Source: Lichina pygmaea (Eukaryota; Ascomycota; Lichinomycetes; Lichinales; Lichinaceae). Taken from it: a stretch of DNA of 64,000 bases. How positions within the stretch are numbered: position 1 is the stretch's first letter; every line of letters begins with the position of its first letter. The stretch is taken from positions 5,146,001-5,210,000 of the forward strand of contig OY730169.1 in assembly GCA_963422465.1 (NCBI GenBank), given 5' to 3'. A program made the translations under genes and the position numbers. Below, piece after piece: positions 34,848-46,800 of the stretch. The notes beneath the pieces are model-generated. The model worked only from the letters and a program-made list of their open reading frames with translations, was not told the origin of the DNA and made no database searches.

Positions 34848-36892
34848 ATGCTCTTTCGCGACAAGAAGAGGAAGGAGCCAAGGCCGACCGTCGGCATCAG
34901 GCAGGGTGGCGGAGGGATCGTGCCCGCGATCGATGCCCCCAGATCGGCCGTCAATGCTGGCGAACGCGTACGTCACGCCATGCCTGGGTTTCGTGTCGCC
35001 CATAAGGAGAGTGGAGCTGATCACCCAGCCGTCAGCGCGTCAAGGTTCGCCATGGCGAAGCGGTGGTGACGCTGCCGGTCTTGCCCAGCACCACCGCGGA
35101 CGAGCTGGTCGTGGCCTCGGCCGGGTCAGTGAGCCGGCCCGTAGCGCCCGAGAGCACCGTTCTGCTGGAGACCTTCCTGCAGCTGGGTCTCGAGAGGCGC
35201 GTCCGTCGATACGAGCGCATCCGGGACATCCTCAACTCGTGGGCGCGCGACTCGCAGAACGCTCTGGTGATCGTGCCCTCGTCGCAGAGGCCGTCCGACG
35301 AGGATGACCTCAAGGCGAGCTGCGCGCCGCGCGACCGGCCGGCCGAGACGACGGTGTACCTGTACCACTCGAAGCAACCCGGCCAGTGGAAGAAGCGGTG
35401 GATCACGTTGCGCACCGACGGCCAGATGATTGTCTCGAAGAAGGCCGATCGACGTCCCAAGTACACGACCAACATCTGCCATCTGTCCGACTTCGACGTC
35501 TACAGCGTCACGCCGCGGCAGGCGTCGAAGGTGCTGAAGCCGCCCAAGAAGCATTGCCTCGCGGTGAAGAGCCAGGAGAAATCCAGCATGTTCCTGAGCA
35601 CGGAGAAGTACGTGCATTTCTTCTCGACCGACGACCCAAACCTGTTGTCGGAGCTGTATCGCGCCGTCCAGAGCTGGCGGAGCTGGTATCTAGTCAATCG
35701 CTTGGGAGAGGGAGGAAGCCAGGCATTCAACGTGGATAGCTCAATCGACCGCACCGGCAGCCTCCTCAACGGCAGGGGAACGAACACGAGCGCCAGATAC
35801 CCGGAGCAACAGCAGCAGCTGCTGCTGCCGCTCGGGGAACACCCGACGTCGCCGGTCGAGAACGACCATCGTCGTCGGGGCATCGACCCCGTCGATGGTA
35901 ACGCCAACGGCTTCACCGCTCCGGGGACCGCTCCGGCGGATCAGAAGACCAGCCGGACCATGCACCAACGGAACATGTCCTTGCGCAAGCGCAAGGCGCC
36001 CCCGGTCTCGTTCCCATCGAGCATGGTGAAGCCTCCGTCGCCGACGGACTCGAGCGGCGGCGGCGGTGACGCCATGCTCGTCAAGGGCGTCTTTCCTAAC
36101 GACGTCCAGGACGCCACCTTCGCGCCGACGGGCTTGCTCGGCCGCACTTACAGCCTGCGCCTGCAGGCTCAGCAGGAACAAGAGGCCGTGTCGGCAGCCG
36201 CGGCCGACGCGGCAAGGCGGGACGGGCCCTTCACCAAGGGACCAAGCTTGTTGAATGGCGAGCTGCAGGCTCGTCTCCCGACCGAGGAGCCCGCCAGCCT
36301 GGCTCGCACGCGCTCCGTACGCTCGACCCAAGAATCGTCGACGGCGACGAGACCACGGACGACCAGCTCGACCCAGCTCCAGCCGCAGCCTCCGAAGCCG
36401 CTTCTCGATTTCTCGAGGCCCGAGTTCAAGGAGGCGCCGCAGCACGTCCGCCGCGGAAGAGGCTATGTCCCGCCGCAGCCGCTCCCGGGCGGTCTCATCG
36501 ACGCCGCGACCAGCCCGGATATGCCCATCCAAATTCCGCCAGCCACGTCCTGGCGTCGGCTGCACCCGCCGGATCCGCCCGCCGAGCGCGAACGTCAGCC
36601 GGCGTCGGCGTCGGCAAAGATCGACATCTCGCGTCAGAACACGCTCCTCCACCGAACGGCGACGACAAAGTCGTCTCGGGGCATGGAGCCCGCGAACTCG
36701 GTCCCCACCCGGAGTCGGACCCAACGGGACCCGCACGCCGGACGTGGCGCTCGCACCGGAGACCGAAACGCGCAGACGCCGATGCTTGATCTGTCCGAAG
36801 GATCCAAGTTCGTGCCGGGCAGTCTCCTCGCCAAGGCCGAACAGGGCGGCACGGGTAGCGACGGTCGAGGCCTAGCGCTTACCCATCGTTGA
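34848..36892 (+). CDS. Ras-association plus PH domain protein, fungal
   Basis: Exons 34848-34967 and 35045-36892; intron 34968-35044 (GTACGT..CAAG); 655 residues. After a basic N terminus, residues about 40-115 form a ubiquitin-fold RA-like segment (RVRHGEAVVTLPVLPSTTAD, DELVVASAG). A PH domain follows at about 145-255, with TTVYLYHSKQPGQWKKRWIT, the FDVYSVT strand and the terminal helix LLSELYRAVQSWRSWYL. The remaining 400 residues are Pro/Ser/Arg-rich and predicted disordered. Such RA-PH proteins usually link small GTPases to membranes; the precise role in this family is unknown to me. The ATG at 34848 starts the only frame that joins the RA strand across the intron. Confidence 0.75.
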
Positions 36893-38614
36893 GTTCGCCA
36901 AGTCTTTCTGAGATCGGGTATATATGGAGCTTTCCTTTCCTCTTCTTTCATTCTCACGACTTGTTCTCTTATACCCGACCGTCAGCCCGATGCATATTCC
37001 ATGTGGTTTCTGAGGCACGTCTGGCCCGTGCGTCCCAGCCGTTTCAACGACCACGAGGGAGAATCTTGATGGCCCATCCAGCCCTACAGCGGCAGGCCAC
37101 AGGGATGCTCTTACTTGTTGAAGAGCGTCTTTCTGTTTAGGGCTTCATTGAGCGTTAAATTACATGGTGTCGGATTGCGATCGGGAGGGGGGGGCGGCAT
37201 GCACAATGCTTTTATCATCTCTTCCAGGTTATGGGATATGCTTGACTGGGCCGGTTTTCCAACAATATCAGCATCACTATTGTCGTTGTCATCATCATCA
37301 CGATGATGAGTTTCAACATTGCAAGACTTGAACTTGAATGCTTCGTGTCTACCAACAATATCTTTCTACTTTCCAGTAACATGTTGACTTGTGCTCACCA
37401 AGACCAAGTGTCTGTCAAAGAGGATCTCATGGAAGCAATTGATGCGCAGGTATAATGTTCACCTACTCAGATGGAGAGATCAGTGATGATGTTGCGGCCG
37501 CAGGGCCAGGGCTGAGTGTGGCTTAGTCAGTAGTGTTAGTCAGCTAGATAGGGGCCCACATACGTAGCCCTCGGATCCGGGAGGGCGTCAATCATCATCT
37601 TCTCCCCGGGGCCATTGCCTTGTAGCTCCAGCAGATATCCTGCTGTAGCACAAGCTGTCCCGGCCGTACTGTAGGGCTGCAATCTGGACTTTTCTACCAA
37701 AAAGGTCAATTTTAATCTCACAGGTCTAGTCTTGGACAGCTGCTACTGCGAATTTATGTAGCATTAGTGTGCCAATTGCTGTTAATGGTACTTCGGATTC
37801 TCAGGTACGTATACGTACCGGTACTGTGCTACGTAAGAGTACGTATCTCAAGGCAGATCTCGATGTGCACCAACCTCATTCGCCTAAATCTCCACGTGAC
37901 TTATTCAGGAACCGGCTTTAAGCGACGGTGAAACAAGCCATTCCCCTCGCCGGCCCCTCACGCCTTTTTGCTTACAAAAACACCCGTAAGGCAGAGCACA
38001 TGACTAAACGGGATTGCCGGACCCTTGGCGCGACAAATGCGGGGGACACGCATGAGAGAGAGTCAAGGTCAAGCCTTCAATTGCGACCCAATTTCCTGAC
38101 AGAATGTCTTACAAGATACCATAGATACAGAACAGTACGTTCCGTATTTAGGGAGAGATTCGGAGATGCTCTACGGCTTGTGACGACTGTCCCACGGGAG
38201 TTGTACTCGGAGTGAGTACCGGTACCGTAGAGGGCAGGCGACTGGCGCGCGACCTTGACTGAACATAACGTGAACGTCACGGCCGTCTAGGCCTGGCTGC
38301 GCTGAGGTAACAGACGTGTCCGAGGCTCATTGTGGGTGTGGCATTCACTCAGGGCGCAACTCGACCCGCATAACAACTTACGTCGACCATAAAGTGAAAC
38401 GCGATATAAGAACCCTCTTCACCTCTCTGAGCCCCACCCATCTTCTTCAAGCTGCCACGCTTCACATCCACGGATATTACCGTTGATCACACTTCATACC
38501 CAACCGGGCCCGTGGCGCTTCGCCCCTGACTAGGAAGCCCGCGGGGGCCCAGTCGGCCAAGCCCATCATAATCGGAAAGAGAAAGCAAGGAAGAAAAGAC
38601 AAGGAGTCGCAACG
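36893..38614. other. Intergenic region with a LINE-related fragment
   Basis: No host gene. It contains a LINE-like fragment (separate entry), GTAC-rich patches near 37805-37850 and 38208-38230, and a low-complexity CATCATCATCACGATGATG stretch near 37290. The right part is the promoter of the F-box-like gene. Confidence 0.55.
37490..37725 (-). mobile_element. LINE-related repeat fragment (inverted relative to the 31-kb copy)
   Basis: On the minus strand this encodes LLELQGNGPGEKMMIDALPD and then PRATYVGPYLAD, followed by CTGACTAACACTAC and a segment ending GCGGCCGCAAC. The same words, with a central part missing, occur on the plus strand at about 31150-31280 (LELQGN, CTGACTAACACTAC, GTGGCCGCAAC) directly upstream of the Tad1-like LINE tail. 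The two are therefore copies of one repeat family in opposite orientation. Assignment to the LINE rests on that linkage. Confidence 0.5.
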
Positions 38615-40845
38615 ATGGGCTTCCTCAGACATATCCGCCGGAGGTCCAAGGCCCAGTCTCACGCACCCGAAGCTCAGATCTACAACGCCCGCGGCGGGGG
38701 AAGCAAGATCGGCTACCATGTCGGCGGCGGCCCTGCCTATCCGCGCGATCTGGCCGCCAGACTGCCGGCGTCTGCGTTGCGCCTGATCTTCTCGTACGTG
38801 TGCCCGCACGCCGACGACGACAGCTATGCTGCAGCCGAAGAATCGATGACCGAAGATGCGTGCATGCTCTGCGACATGCGTGACCTTGCGCACTGCGTGC
38901 TGGTTTGTCGAAGGTGGAAGGAGGAGGCGGAACGGTTGCTGTGAGTACGCTCCGTACACTGTCGTGCTGTCCCCAGCAGGATGCCCGCAAGGGATATACC
39001 GCCGTCGTCGTTCGGGTTTCGCCGTGTGGCCGTGCTGATTTCAGATCCAGCTACCACAGCGTCCGCATCGACGCCGTACACTACTGCGAGCTTGAGGCGG
39101 AGCTCGCCGAGCGTCGCAAGCACCGGTCATTCTTCGAGCGCAACGCCGACTCGCGCGACGCGCCCCGCCAGCGACTGTCGCTCTTCTGCCGGACCGTACG
39201 CGCGCGCGAGGACCTCGCGCGACGCGTGCTCTCGCTCAAGGTGGCCTACATGACGCGCGAGGCGGCCAGGGCGGACATGGCCCGGACCGTCTCGGTGCTG
39301 GCGAACCTGCGGTACGTCGATCTACCGGAGGGTTTCTACGGCGACGACGTGTCGTGCGCGACGCTGCGCAACGAGCTGCTCGCGCGCTGCCCCAACATCC
39401 GCCGGATGAAGTACGCCGCCGGGTCCGAGCAGGGCTTCGCGTCGCTGGTCTCGGACCGGCATTGGGCGTCGCTCGAAGCCGTCGAGATGTCGGGCGTCAA
39501 CCTCGACCCGGTCACGCTCGCCCACGTGCTGGGCTCCCTGCCGCTGCTGCACGACCTCAGGCTCGCACGCCTCCGCTGGCTCGATGACTCTGTCTTCGAC
39601 GTCGTCATCCCGCCGTCGCCCGCCCCGGCTTTTCCACCTCTGTCGAGGCTCGCGCTGGAGGACACGCCAAGCCTGACGACCGAGGGCCTCGTCCGCTATC
39701 TCGGTCGGCCCGAGGCCGGCGGGATGTTGAGCTCGTTGAGCCTGATGAACACCGGCATCCTGCCGTCGACGCTCCACGCCGTTCTCGCGCGAGCACCGCG
39801 CCTCGAAGAGCTGTCGATCGTCGAGGCCGTCTCGAAATCATTCCCAGTGGCGACCTCAGCAGCAACGCAGGTCAGAGCAGCCGGCGAGGCGGCCCCGACC
39901 ACGCTTCTAGCATCCCGCTCGCTCGTGTCCTTGCATTACGAGATCACGTCCACGTCGTCCGGCTCGGTCGCCACGTCGGTCTCGACGCCCCACGGGATTC
40001 CGTCGTTGATGCCGCAGCGCCAGCAACCGGCGTCATCGTACTACACCTACCTCGCGCGGTCGCTCCACGCGAACGCGTTGCCGTCGCTGCAGGCGTTGTA
40101 CGTGCGCGACGCTGACTTTCCGGAGATGCTGGTGCTCGAGCCTCCGCGGCCTGCGTTTGCGTCCAAAGTCTTGGGACACGCTGCCGGCGGCGCCGGAGGA
40201 GGCTTCAGGCAGCAGCTGGCCGTGTACAGCAAGGGTCTCGACGAGCTGGAGTGGAATTTCACCCGTGTCTCTCCGCCGACGGGGCCCGGTCGTCGGGGTA
40301 GCTACACGGCGCAACGGCCGATCAGCGCGTACAAACTGGCCGAAGCGGGCTACGCGATCGCGGACCTCAAACTGGGCGGTGCCGCCGGTGCCGCCGGCGG
40401 GTACATCGTGGGCTCGGGGCCCAAGAGCGCAACCTTTCCGTCCAGCTCGTCCGGGACGTTCCTCGGGCCGTCGAGCGGGGGTCTCGCCGTCGGCGGAGAG
40501 CGAAACAGCATGTTGCCGCCGCCGCGGTGGTCCATGGGCGTCGATGCACGGCGGAGCATCGTCGTGGGCAATGGCTTTGGGGGATTCCTGGCCGTTCCCG
40601 CGAACGAGTTTGGCGGCGGCGGCGGACGTCCGGGGACAGCCGGGGGCAGTTACGGTGGCGATGGCATGACCGCCGACGGCCGTGGTGCTAGTTTCGATGC
40701 CGGGGCCAGGAACTTCGGGGCTGATGCTCGACCGGGTAGCTCGTCTAGCTGGAAGAGAAGCAGCGGCAGCAGCTTTCTGGGCTTCGGACGTGCCGGGCAC
40801 AAGAAGGGCGGTTCGAGCGCTAGTCGTCACGATCTATGGCGGTGA
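38615..40845 (+). CDS. F-box/LRR-like protein, fungal
   Basis: Exons 38615-38940 and 39045-40845; intron 38941-39044 (GTGAGT..TTCAG); 708 residues. Residues about 45-115 have the shape of a fungal F-box: LAARLPASALRLIFSYVCPH, an acidic insert, then LAHCVLVCRRWKEEAERLL and YHSVRID. A leucine-rich repeat-like array follows (about 175-330: LEAVEMSGVNLDPVTLAHVL, LRLARLRWLDDSVFD, LSLMNTGILPSTLHAVL, RLEELSIVEA). The C-terminal 200 residues are Gly/Ser-rich and predicted disordered. F-box proteins recruit substrates to SCF ubiquitin ligases through Skp1; whether this divergent box binds Skp1 is inference. Coding GC content is very high, and antisense open frames here are shadows. Confidence 0.72.
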
Positions 40846-42813
40846 CGGGGGGATCGACCGAAAGACTGGTGGATTGATGGGGGGACAACTGGACTGAATT
40901 GACTGATCTTGACCAGAGACGTCGATGACGATGTCGATGACGACTATCGTGACCACAACATGGAGGAGTAGCAGAAACAGGAGCAGAAGGAGGAGCAGCA
41001 GCAGAAGAAGAAGAAGAAGAAGAAGAAGAAGAAGAAGAAGAAAGGAGATATCAAATAAAAAATCACAAGTCAAACATCTGTGCGCAGTAAGGAAAGGGAA
41101 AAGAGAGTGAGGTGGAGCATCACTGCAAGCATACAATACAGTAGCGCATTGCATGTGGTGCATTGCACTAGATAATCCAGTCTTATTACCGTACAGAAGA
41201 AGCAACCCCAGGTAGCAAGTCCATCTGTTATTGTACGCATTGAAGTCCTGAGTACAGAAGTACTCTATCCTACAACTACGTAGCCAAGCTAGATTCTGCT
41301 GGGAAAACTGTAAGCTGGTAAGAAAACCACCAGGTCATGTGACTCTAGGGCAAACCCCTTTCCCTGTGGCCTCTAGTGGGGGGGTAACTCTTCTACTGAG
41401 ATAGTGCAAACAAGGGAAGGGACTGCTTAGCAGTCAAAGCTAGAAGAGAGAGTTAACCTGAGGCGTCGGGAGAACTGGGGTAGGAGATCAAGGTGGAGGA
41501 ACCAACCATGTCACAAGGGCGGTACGTTACGTAGCTGCTCAGTGGTCTGATGTCAGCGGTCGGAAGTTAGTTGTGGGGTCCATCTGGCGCAGGGCCTGCC
41601 ACTCCTTTTGTGAAGTGCGAGCAATCTAGAATCACAGTCTTCCACTGCTTTCCACAGCGATAGGCTGGTGAGACAAAAGCCTGGTGCCCGGCACTTGTGC
41701 AGGAAGGCGGCAAGGCCTATCTTGCCTGTGTACGTATGTACGTACTGTACGGATGTAATGTACTCCGTAGATCTGTGCGAGCTGTGGCTGTACTCGTACT
41801 CGTACAGTACGTATGTATGGAAGTACTCCGTACAAGGTACCGGTACGTACGTATGTACCTACGTACGGAGTACGGATACAGAGAAGTGTGACTAGAGTAA
41901 AAATGTAAGCGTGTACGGAACGTACTGTACCGTACGTACCCAACTGTACTGTACGGTACAGGGTCTTGGCAGATGGAGGTGATAGATGTAGGTGGACAGA
42001 AGCAGCCGGACTGGGGTCCGGCCTACGGCCACAACATAGTATCTACTCGTACGGAGTACTTCCGTACAGTTTCATGGAGCTACCACCGGGGTATTGCCAG
42101 AGCTCCTTTTACTGACCACTCCAACGAAAAGCTTCAAACAACACCACCATCACCATCAACAACTTCAGCTCTACAACCATCACTGTCGACAACTTCCATA
42201 AACAATGACGAAACTAACGAGTACAGGAAGGGAAACGACAAAAAAACAAGAACAACGAGGCTGCCAGAAATCCGAAGCAAAAATCAGGGCTCGATGCTCC
42301 GACTCCAGGCCATGCCCCTTTTGCGACGAGATGCTCCTCCCTCCCCGGTCCGTCCGCCCTGTCCAGCCCAACAAGTCTACAGCGACAGAGAGAAACAAAA
42401 AGGCGCAAAGGTTTCCGCCTCCCGCACCGCGCTGCTGTCCTGGATCATCCTTCGTGGACCGTCCTCTGAAGAGAACGTCCTTGAAACATCCATCGTGGAA
42501 TGTCCTCGACGCTTTTCCCCAGCCTCCCAGCGACCAACGAAGAACACAAGCGATAAGAACAAGAACGATGGAAAAACCTTTTACCAGCAACATCACCGCC
42601 TGACAGACTCCCCGCCCTCCGATCCTGCTTTTCTTTGTATGGCTCTCACAACGAGCGGACGAGCAATCGCCTCCTTTCACTCCCGTGCCGATCCCTGCTG
42701 AGCGATACACCAGCCCGCCCCCCTGATATCCAAAAGCAACAAACAGCTCACGAGACGCCTGGCCGTTTTCGATTTTTTGTATCGTCACGCTTGTTCGAGG
42801 CCCCGGCTTGCGC
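40846..42813. other. Intergenic region with microsatellite and GTAC block
   Basis: It holds the F-box-like gene 3' UTR, an (AAG)n tract at about 41004-41043 and a GTAC block at about 41720-42070. An open frame at about 41973-42701 has no recognisable domain and starts inside GTAC repeats, so it was not called. The right end is the 3' UTR of the nrp1 gene. Confidence 0.55.
41720..42070. repeat. GTAC-palindrome-rich block
   Basis: A run of GTAC units including ACCGGTACGTACGTATGTAC near 41838 and CGGAGTACTTCCGTAC near 42053, the recurrent inverted motif of this window. Confidence 0.75.
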
Positions 42814-45093
42814 CTAGGCTGGAGACTTGTTGGTGCGATCTCCGTTGAGCTTCTCCCGTCGGTCGTCGTTCATGTGCAGACCACCAAGGCCGGCGGTGAG
42901 AAAGGCAAACGGATCCTCAGCACCCCCCGAGTAGAATCCGTTGGCGGGTCCCGCCGAGGAAGGACCGGCGTTGGCGTTGCTGAAGGCCGCCTCGGCCGCG
43001 CCGCGGTGATCCATCGGCCCCGCCGACATCGAACCACCTGACGGACCGAAATGCGGGTTCAACGGGGGATACGGCCCCGTCGCGGCGCCGAGCCCGGATG
43101 GCAGCGCGTACGTGCTGGGAGGCCCGCCGTAGTGCTGCCCCGAGAAGCCAGGACCGGAGCCGAACGTGTTGGCGGCGGATGGGAAGGGACCAGGCCCCGG
43201 GGTGCTGTTGACCGAGGCTGGTATCATACCGTAGCCGGCGGCGGTGTCCATCGGCGACGAGAAGCCGGACTCAGCCACGACGGCGGCGGAGGCGCGACTG
43301 GCGCCGCAGCGGAGACAGCTGACGTTCTTGGCAAAGTTGTGGTAGCCGCAGCCCTCGGAGCCGCACTTCCAGTCGCCGGCCCGGAACGGCACCATGCCAC
43401 CGCTGTGACCCATGCCACGAGAGTGGCTCATACCGTGGCCTCCGTGGCCCATGTGCGGAGGTGCGTGCGGGAACATCGACGGCGATCCGTAACCAAAGGC
43501 CGTGTACCCCATAGCGTCCGCGCTAGGAGCGGCTGAGACGGCCGGGTAGGAACAGCGAAAGCAGGCGGTGCGGCGTTGGAAGTTGGAGAAGCCGCAAGAG
43601 GGACAGGTCCAGTCGCCCGGCCGAGGCCGGTTCTTGCTGGGCGGAAACGGGGTGAGGATCTCGGCGGCACGGTCGAGGACACGCGCAGAGGACGGCGACA
43701 CCTCGATGGCCTTCTCGTTCAAGGCTCTGCCGTTCATGCACAGACTTTCGGCAGCCTGCGGCGATCGTGAGCACGCCACCTCATATCTCTCTCCATCCTC
43801 GAAGCAGGGCCCGGGAGGGAGGAAAGGTGTACGGACCTCTTCGTGCGACGAGAAGACGGCGAAGCCCGTCCCCGTCGGCTTGTGCTGATCCGGTGTCCTG
43901 AGCGTCCAAAAGGCGATCGGCCTCCCACCGTACTGGGTGAACCAGCTCTCGAGCTCCGACTGTGTCGTATCGTGCGGAAGACCGCTCATGTGGAGCACCT
44001 TGCTCCGTTCCGACAGGAAGGCTCGCACGTCTGCCCTCGCGTCCATGGGTCGGGTGAGGACGTCGGGATGCTCGTGCGGCGGCTGGGACTTCCGGATCAG
44101 ACCACGCAAGACCCTAGCGAGCGTGATGGCCTCTTCCATGGCCCGCCTCGGCGAGGCCGGGGCGAGGGCCTGAAGATGGAAAGGAAGATTGTGCTTGATC
44201 GGGGCCGACGACTGTACCGGGTCGACCTCGAGCGCGGCGCAGATGTTGGAGAGCGACGAGGGTCCGAACGGCAGCGACTCCGGGTGGTGCTGCTGCCAGC
44301 GCTGGTACTCGGTGCGGAGGTCGAAGCAGCGCGAGTGCTGCAGATACGGGGGCAGGACGACGGCCTTATCACGAGCCTCTCGCGGCAGCTGGACTCGGAG
44401 GTCCCACGAGTCGAGCGTCACAAAGGCGAACTCGAGGTTCTTCGAGAGGAGGCGCTCCTGCGCGAAGCCGTCAAAGGCATTGACGGCGTCCCGAAAGGAA
44501 CCGGCCTGACGGACGTGTTCCCACGTCAGAGTGGTCAGGCTCGCTGCAAGGGCGCCAATGGAGGTCAGCACTCCAGGGTTTCGGGTAACAGGCACATGGC
44601 CATGGCAATGGAGGAGGAGAAGGCAAGAGGCGAGGGCGACGCATCGGCGCGCGCAGACGCCTTCACCGCCCCATCGGAACCAGGGACAGGGCCAGGGTCA
44701 GGGCGAGGGCGGTCAGGACTCACTGCATAAAGGCGTTATAGGGGTGTTGACAGGCTTGACGAGAATGCTATCCCGAGTGATCTGTACGTGGCCTGGGGGT
44801 CAGCCGTCGGCCGTCCCCCACGTCCTTTCGCGAATCAGGGGCGCCGTAGTGACGTGGCCCTGCGTCGTCGAGGATGGGGCTCGTCGACAGGATGGATGGA
44901 TGGATGGATGGATGGATGGATGGAGGGAGCAAGCAACCTCTTCGCAAGTCTTCGCATCCAGTAGAATCCAGCCCAATTCGATCACCTCGGCCGAGTCCTT
45001 GGTGACGTAGACACCATGCTCGTCACACGTCGTCGCCGCATGGATGACCACGTACCGGTCCAGCTTCGGCGGTTGCCCCTGGCTGTTGGCCAT
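42814..45093 (-). CDS. nrp1: Nrp1-like RNA-binding protein (exonuclease-like fold, RRM, RanBP2 zinc fingers)
   Basis: Exons on the minus strand: 45093-44938, 44781-44724, 44543-43837, 43755-42814; 620 residues. Domain order: ERI-1/DEDDh-like exonuclease fold (about 10-190), RRM (about 235-310, KVLHMSGLPHDTTQSELESW, GTGFAVFSS), RanBP2 zinc finger 1 (GDWTCPSCGFSNFQRRTACF then RC), a Gly/His/Met-rich linker, RanBP2 finger 2 (CGYHNFAKNVSCLRC) and a Gly/Pro-rich tail. This matches yeast Nrp1, a stress-granule-associated RNA-binding protein. The first acidic pair of the exonuclease site (D-x-E) is replaced by VIHAATTCDE, so nuclease activity is doubtful. Donors GTTGCT (44937) and GTCCGT (43836) are non-consensus. 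The 81-bp intron 43756-43836 has no in-frame stop and could be retained (27 extra residues). Confidence 0.87.
44890..44925. repeat. (GGAT)n microsatellite in the first nrp1 intron
   Basis: About nine tandem GATG/GGAT units within intron 44782-44937, directly after the non-consensus donor. Confidence 0.9.
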
Positions 45094-46800
45094 TGGGAAC
45101 GATGTCGGGTTTGACTGACGGACCGCTCGACGAGCTGCGCCCAACTCCGTCCCGGGAGATCTGTTTATTCCAGGCCTCGCCGGTAGAGGTCGTGGCCTAA
45201 AGGCGTAGCTTGTAGGCTCTGTAGGGCCGAGAAATAAATTTTTTTTTTTGGTTTTGTGGCAGGCGAGGGAAGGGGTCCGGGCAGCTGCACAGCGCCGCAG
45301 GCACGCAACGAGACGGGCACTCGGATCCAAATTGGGGGGGGGGGGGGGGGGGAGAACCCGACCTGAACACGACGGTGGCAGATGTTAGAGCAGATGCACG
45401 GCAGGTGCTTAAAGCAGACGAGTGATGGAGGTGACGGCGATGTGGTGGCTGGAGCTGAAGGAGAAGCAGCAGCAGCAGCGGTAACACTTGAGCCGTACTG
45501 GTACCTCAACCCACGGCCGAGTGGCTCGTCTCGAACAGGGCAGTGTCCGTACCGTACGACGGCAGACAGTGCAGCAGCAGGTCTGCCTTACCAGTTGACG
45601 TACGGTACAAATGGCCCTTGGTAGCGTCGATGACAAAGGAGGGAGTCGTTGCCGGACCCGATGGAGGGTCGGGTGGGAAGATGGCGGCAGCGGAAGGAGG
45701 AGCGGACGAGAAGGGTGTGTGGGATGGCGGAGGAGAGCGAGAGGGAGAAGTAGATGGAAGAAGAGAGACAAACGAGAAGAAGGAGAGAAGCAGAAAGAGG
45801 AGGAGAAGGAGGCGGAGGCGGAGGTGGAGGTGGAGGTGGTGGCGGTGGTGGAGAACGAGAACGAGCACGATGGACGTTGATGTAGTCTTCGGACTAGGGC
45901 GCTCGAGGAATATAAGGCCAAGACGGCCAAGACAGAGTGATATAAAACCAAGATATGACAAAATGAAAATCATACGTATTTATTACGGAGAAAAAAAGGC
46001 GCGCCAACCGGAGAGCCGTCGGTCTTTGCGCTCTTCCGTTTTCTTGGAGAAGGCCAGCGGTGAGCAGCAGTCTTACCGGCCTTCCTCTATTGCTTGTCGA
46101 TGCCGCCGCTGCCGCCGCCGCTGCCGCCGCCGCCTCTCGTCGGTCGTCTCGCGCGCCGGTCGTGTGCCCTGAGCCTATCGCGCTCTATCGCGCGCTATCG
46201 TGCCCTCCCTACCCCTTTCTCTGGGCCTTTTTCTCCTTGGGTGGACGTTGACGAAGGCGGCGACGTTGCTGCTACAGCTGCTGTTGCAGCTGATGCTCTC
46301 TATTCATCCGCGAGCTATCTTCTCTTCCCCCCGCCGGTCGTGTCCTCCTGTTCCTCGTCTGGAGTCGCAGAAGCTCCCGATATCCCAGACGAGAGGAGGT
46401 GAGACGTCTCTTTTGCTCGCTCCTGCTCAGAAGTTTCACATCCCTAGTCGAGCTACTAGATTTCTCGACCGCTTACTCTTCCTTTCTTTCCTTCTTTTTT
46501 TCTCGCCTCATCGTCCTGTACGGAAGTGGTCGTCGTCTAATCGTACCTGTGCGTACCTGGCATCTCCCCTGTTGCTTTTTCGGGGATACTAACTTTTTTC
46601 CTTTCGGTCAAGGGTCATTGACCCATCACGCTTCCTTTTTCCTGCTAGAACGTGGAGTGCGTGGCCACGAACAACAAATTGCTACTTGGCACGTCGAGTC
46701 TCAGATCCAATCTCATCGATCCTATGAAATGAGACTTCGATGTTGGCACATGATTTTGTTCCCTGCGATGTGACTCTCATCGTCATTCGTCGACCAGATT
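45094..46800. other. Upstream region of nrp1; low-complexity, no gene seen
   Basis: It contains a T9-10 run near 45240, a poly-G tract at 45334-45352, purine-rich GGAGGC repeats (45760-45850), a (GCC)n-like stretch (46100-46140) and pyrimidine-rich DNA. Long open frames on both strands here reflect composition bias rather than genes. Confidence 0.5.
45334..45352. repeat. Poly-G tract (19 nt)
   Basis: A G run about 240 bp upstream of the nrp1 start codon. Confidence 0.9.

Noticed and set aside
41973-42701. Plus-strand open frame of 242 codons
   Set aside because: Begins inside GTAC-repeat DNA, low-complexity Ser/Thr/Pro/Lys composition and no conserved motif; downstream of nrp1 on the opposite strand, probably 3' UTR/spacer.
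44890-44925. Evenly spaced repeats suggesting a CRISPR array
   Set aside because: It is a simple GGAT microsatellite in an intron; there are no spacers and the organism is a eukaryote.
45409-46172. Long overlapping open frames on both strands (Ser/Leu/Pro- or Arg/Glu-rich)
   Set aside because: They translate purine/pyrimidine repeats and trinucleotide tracts; composition alone explains their length.
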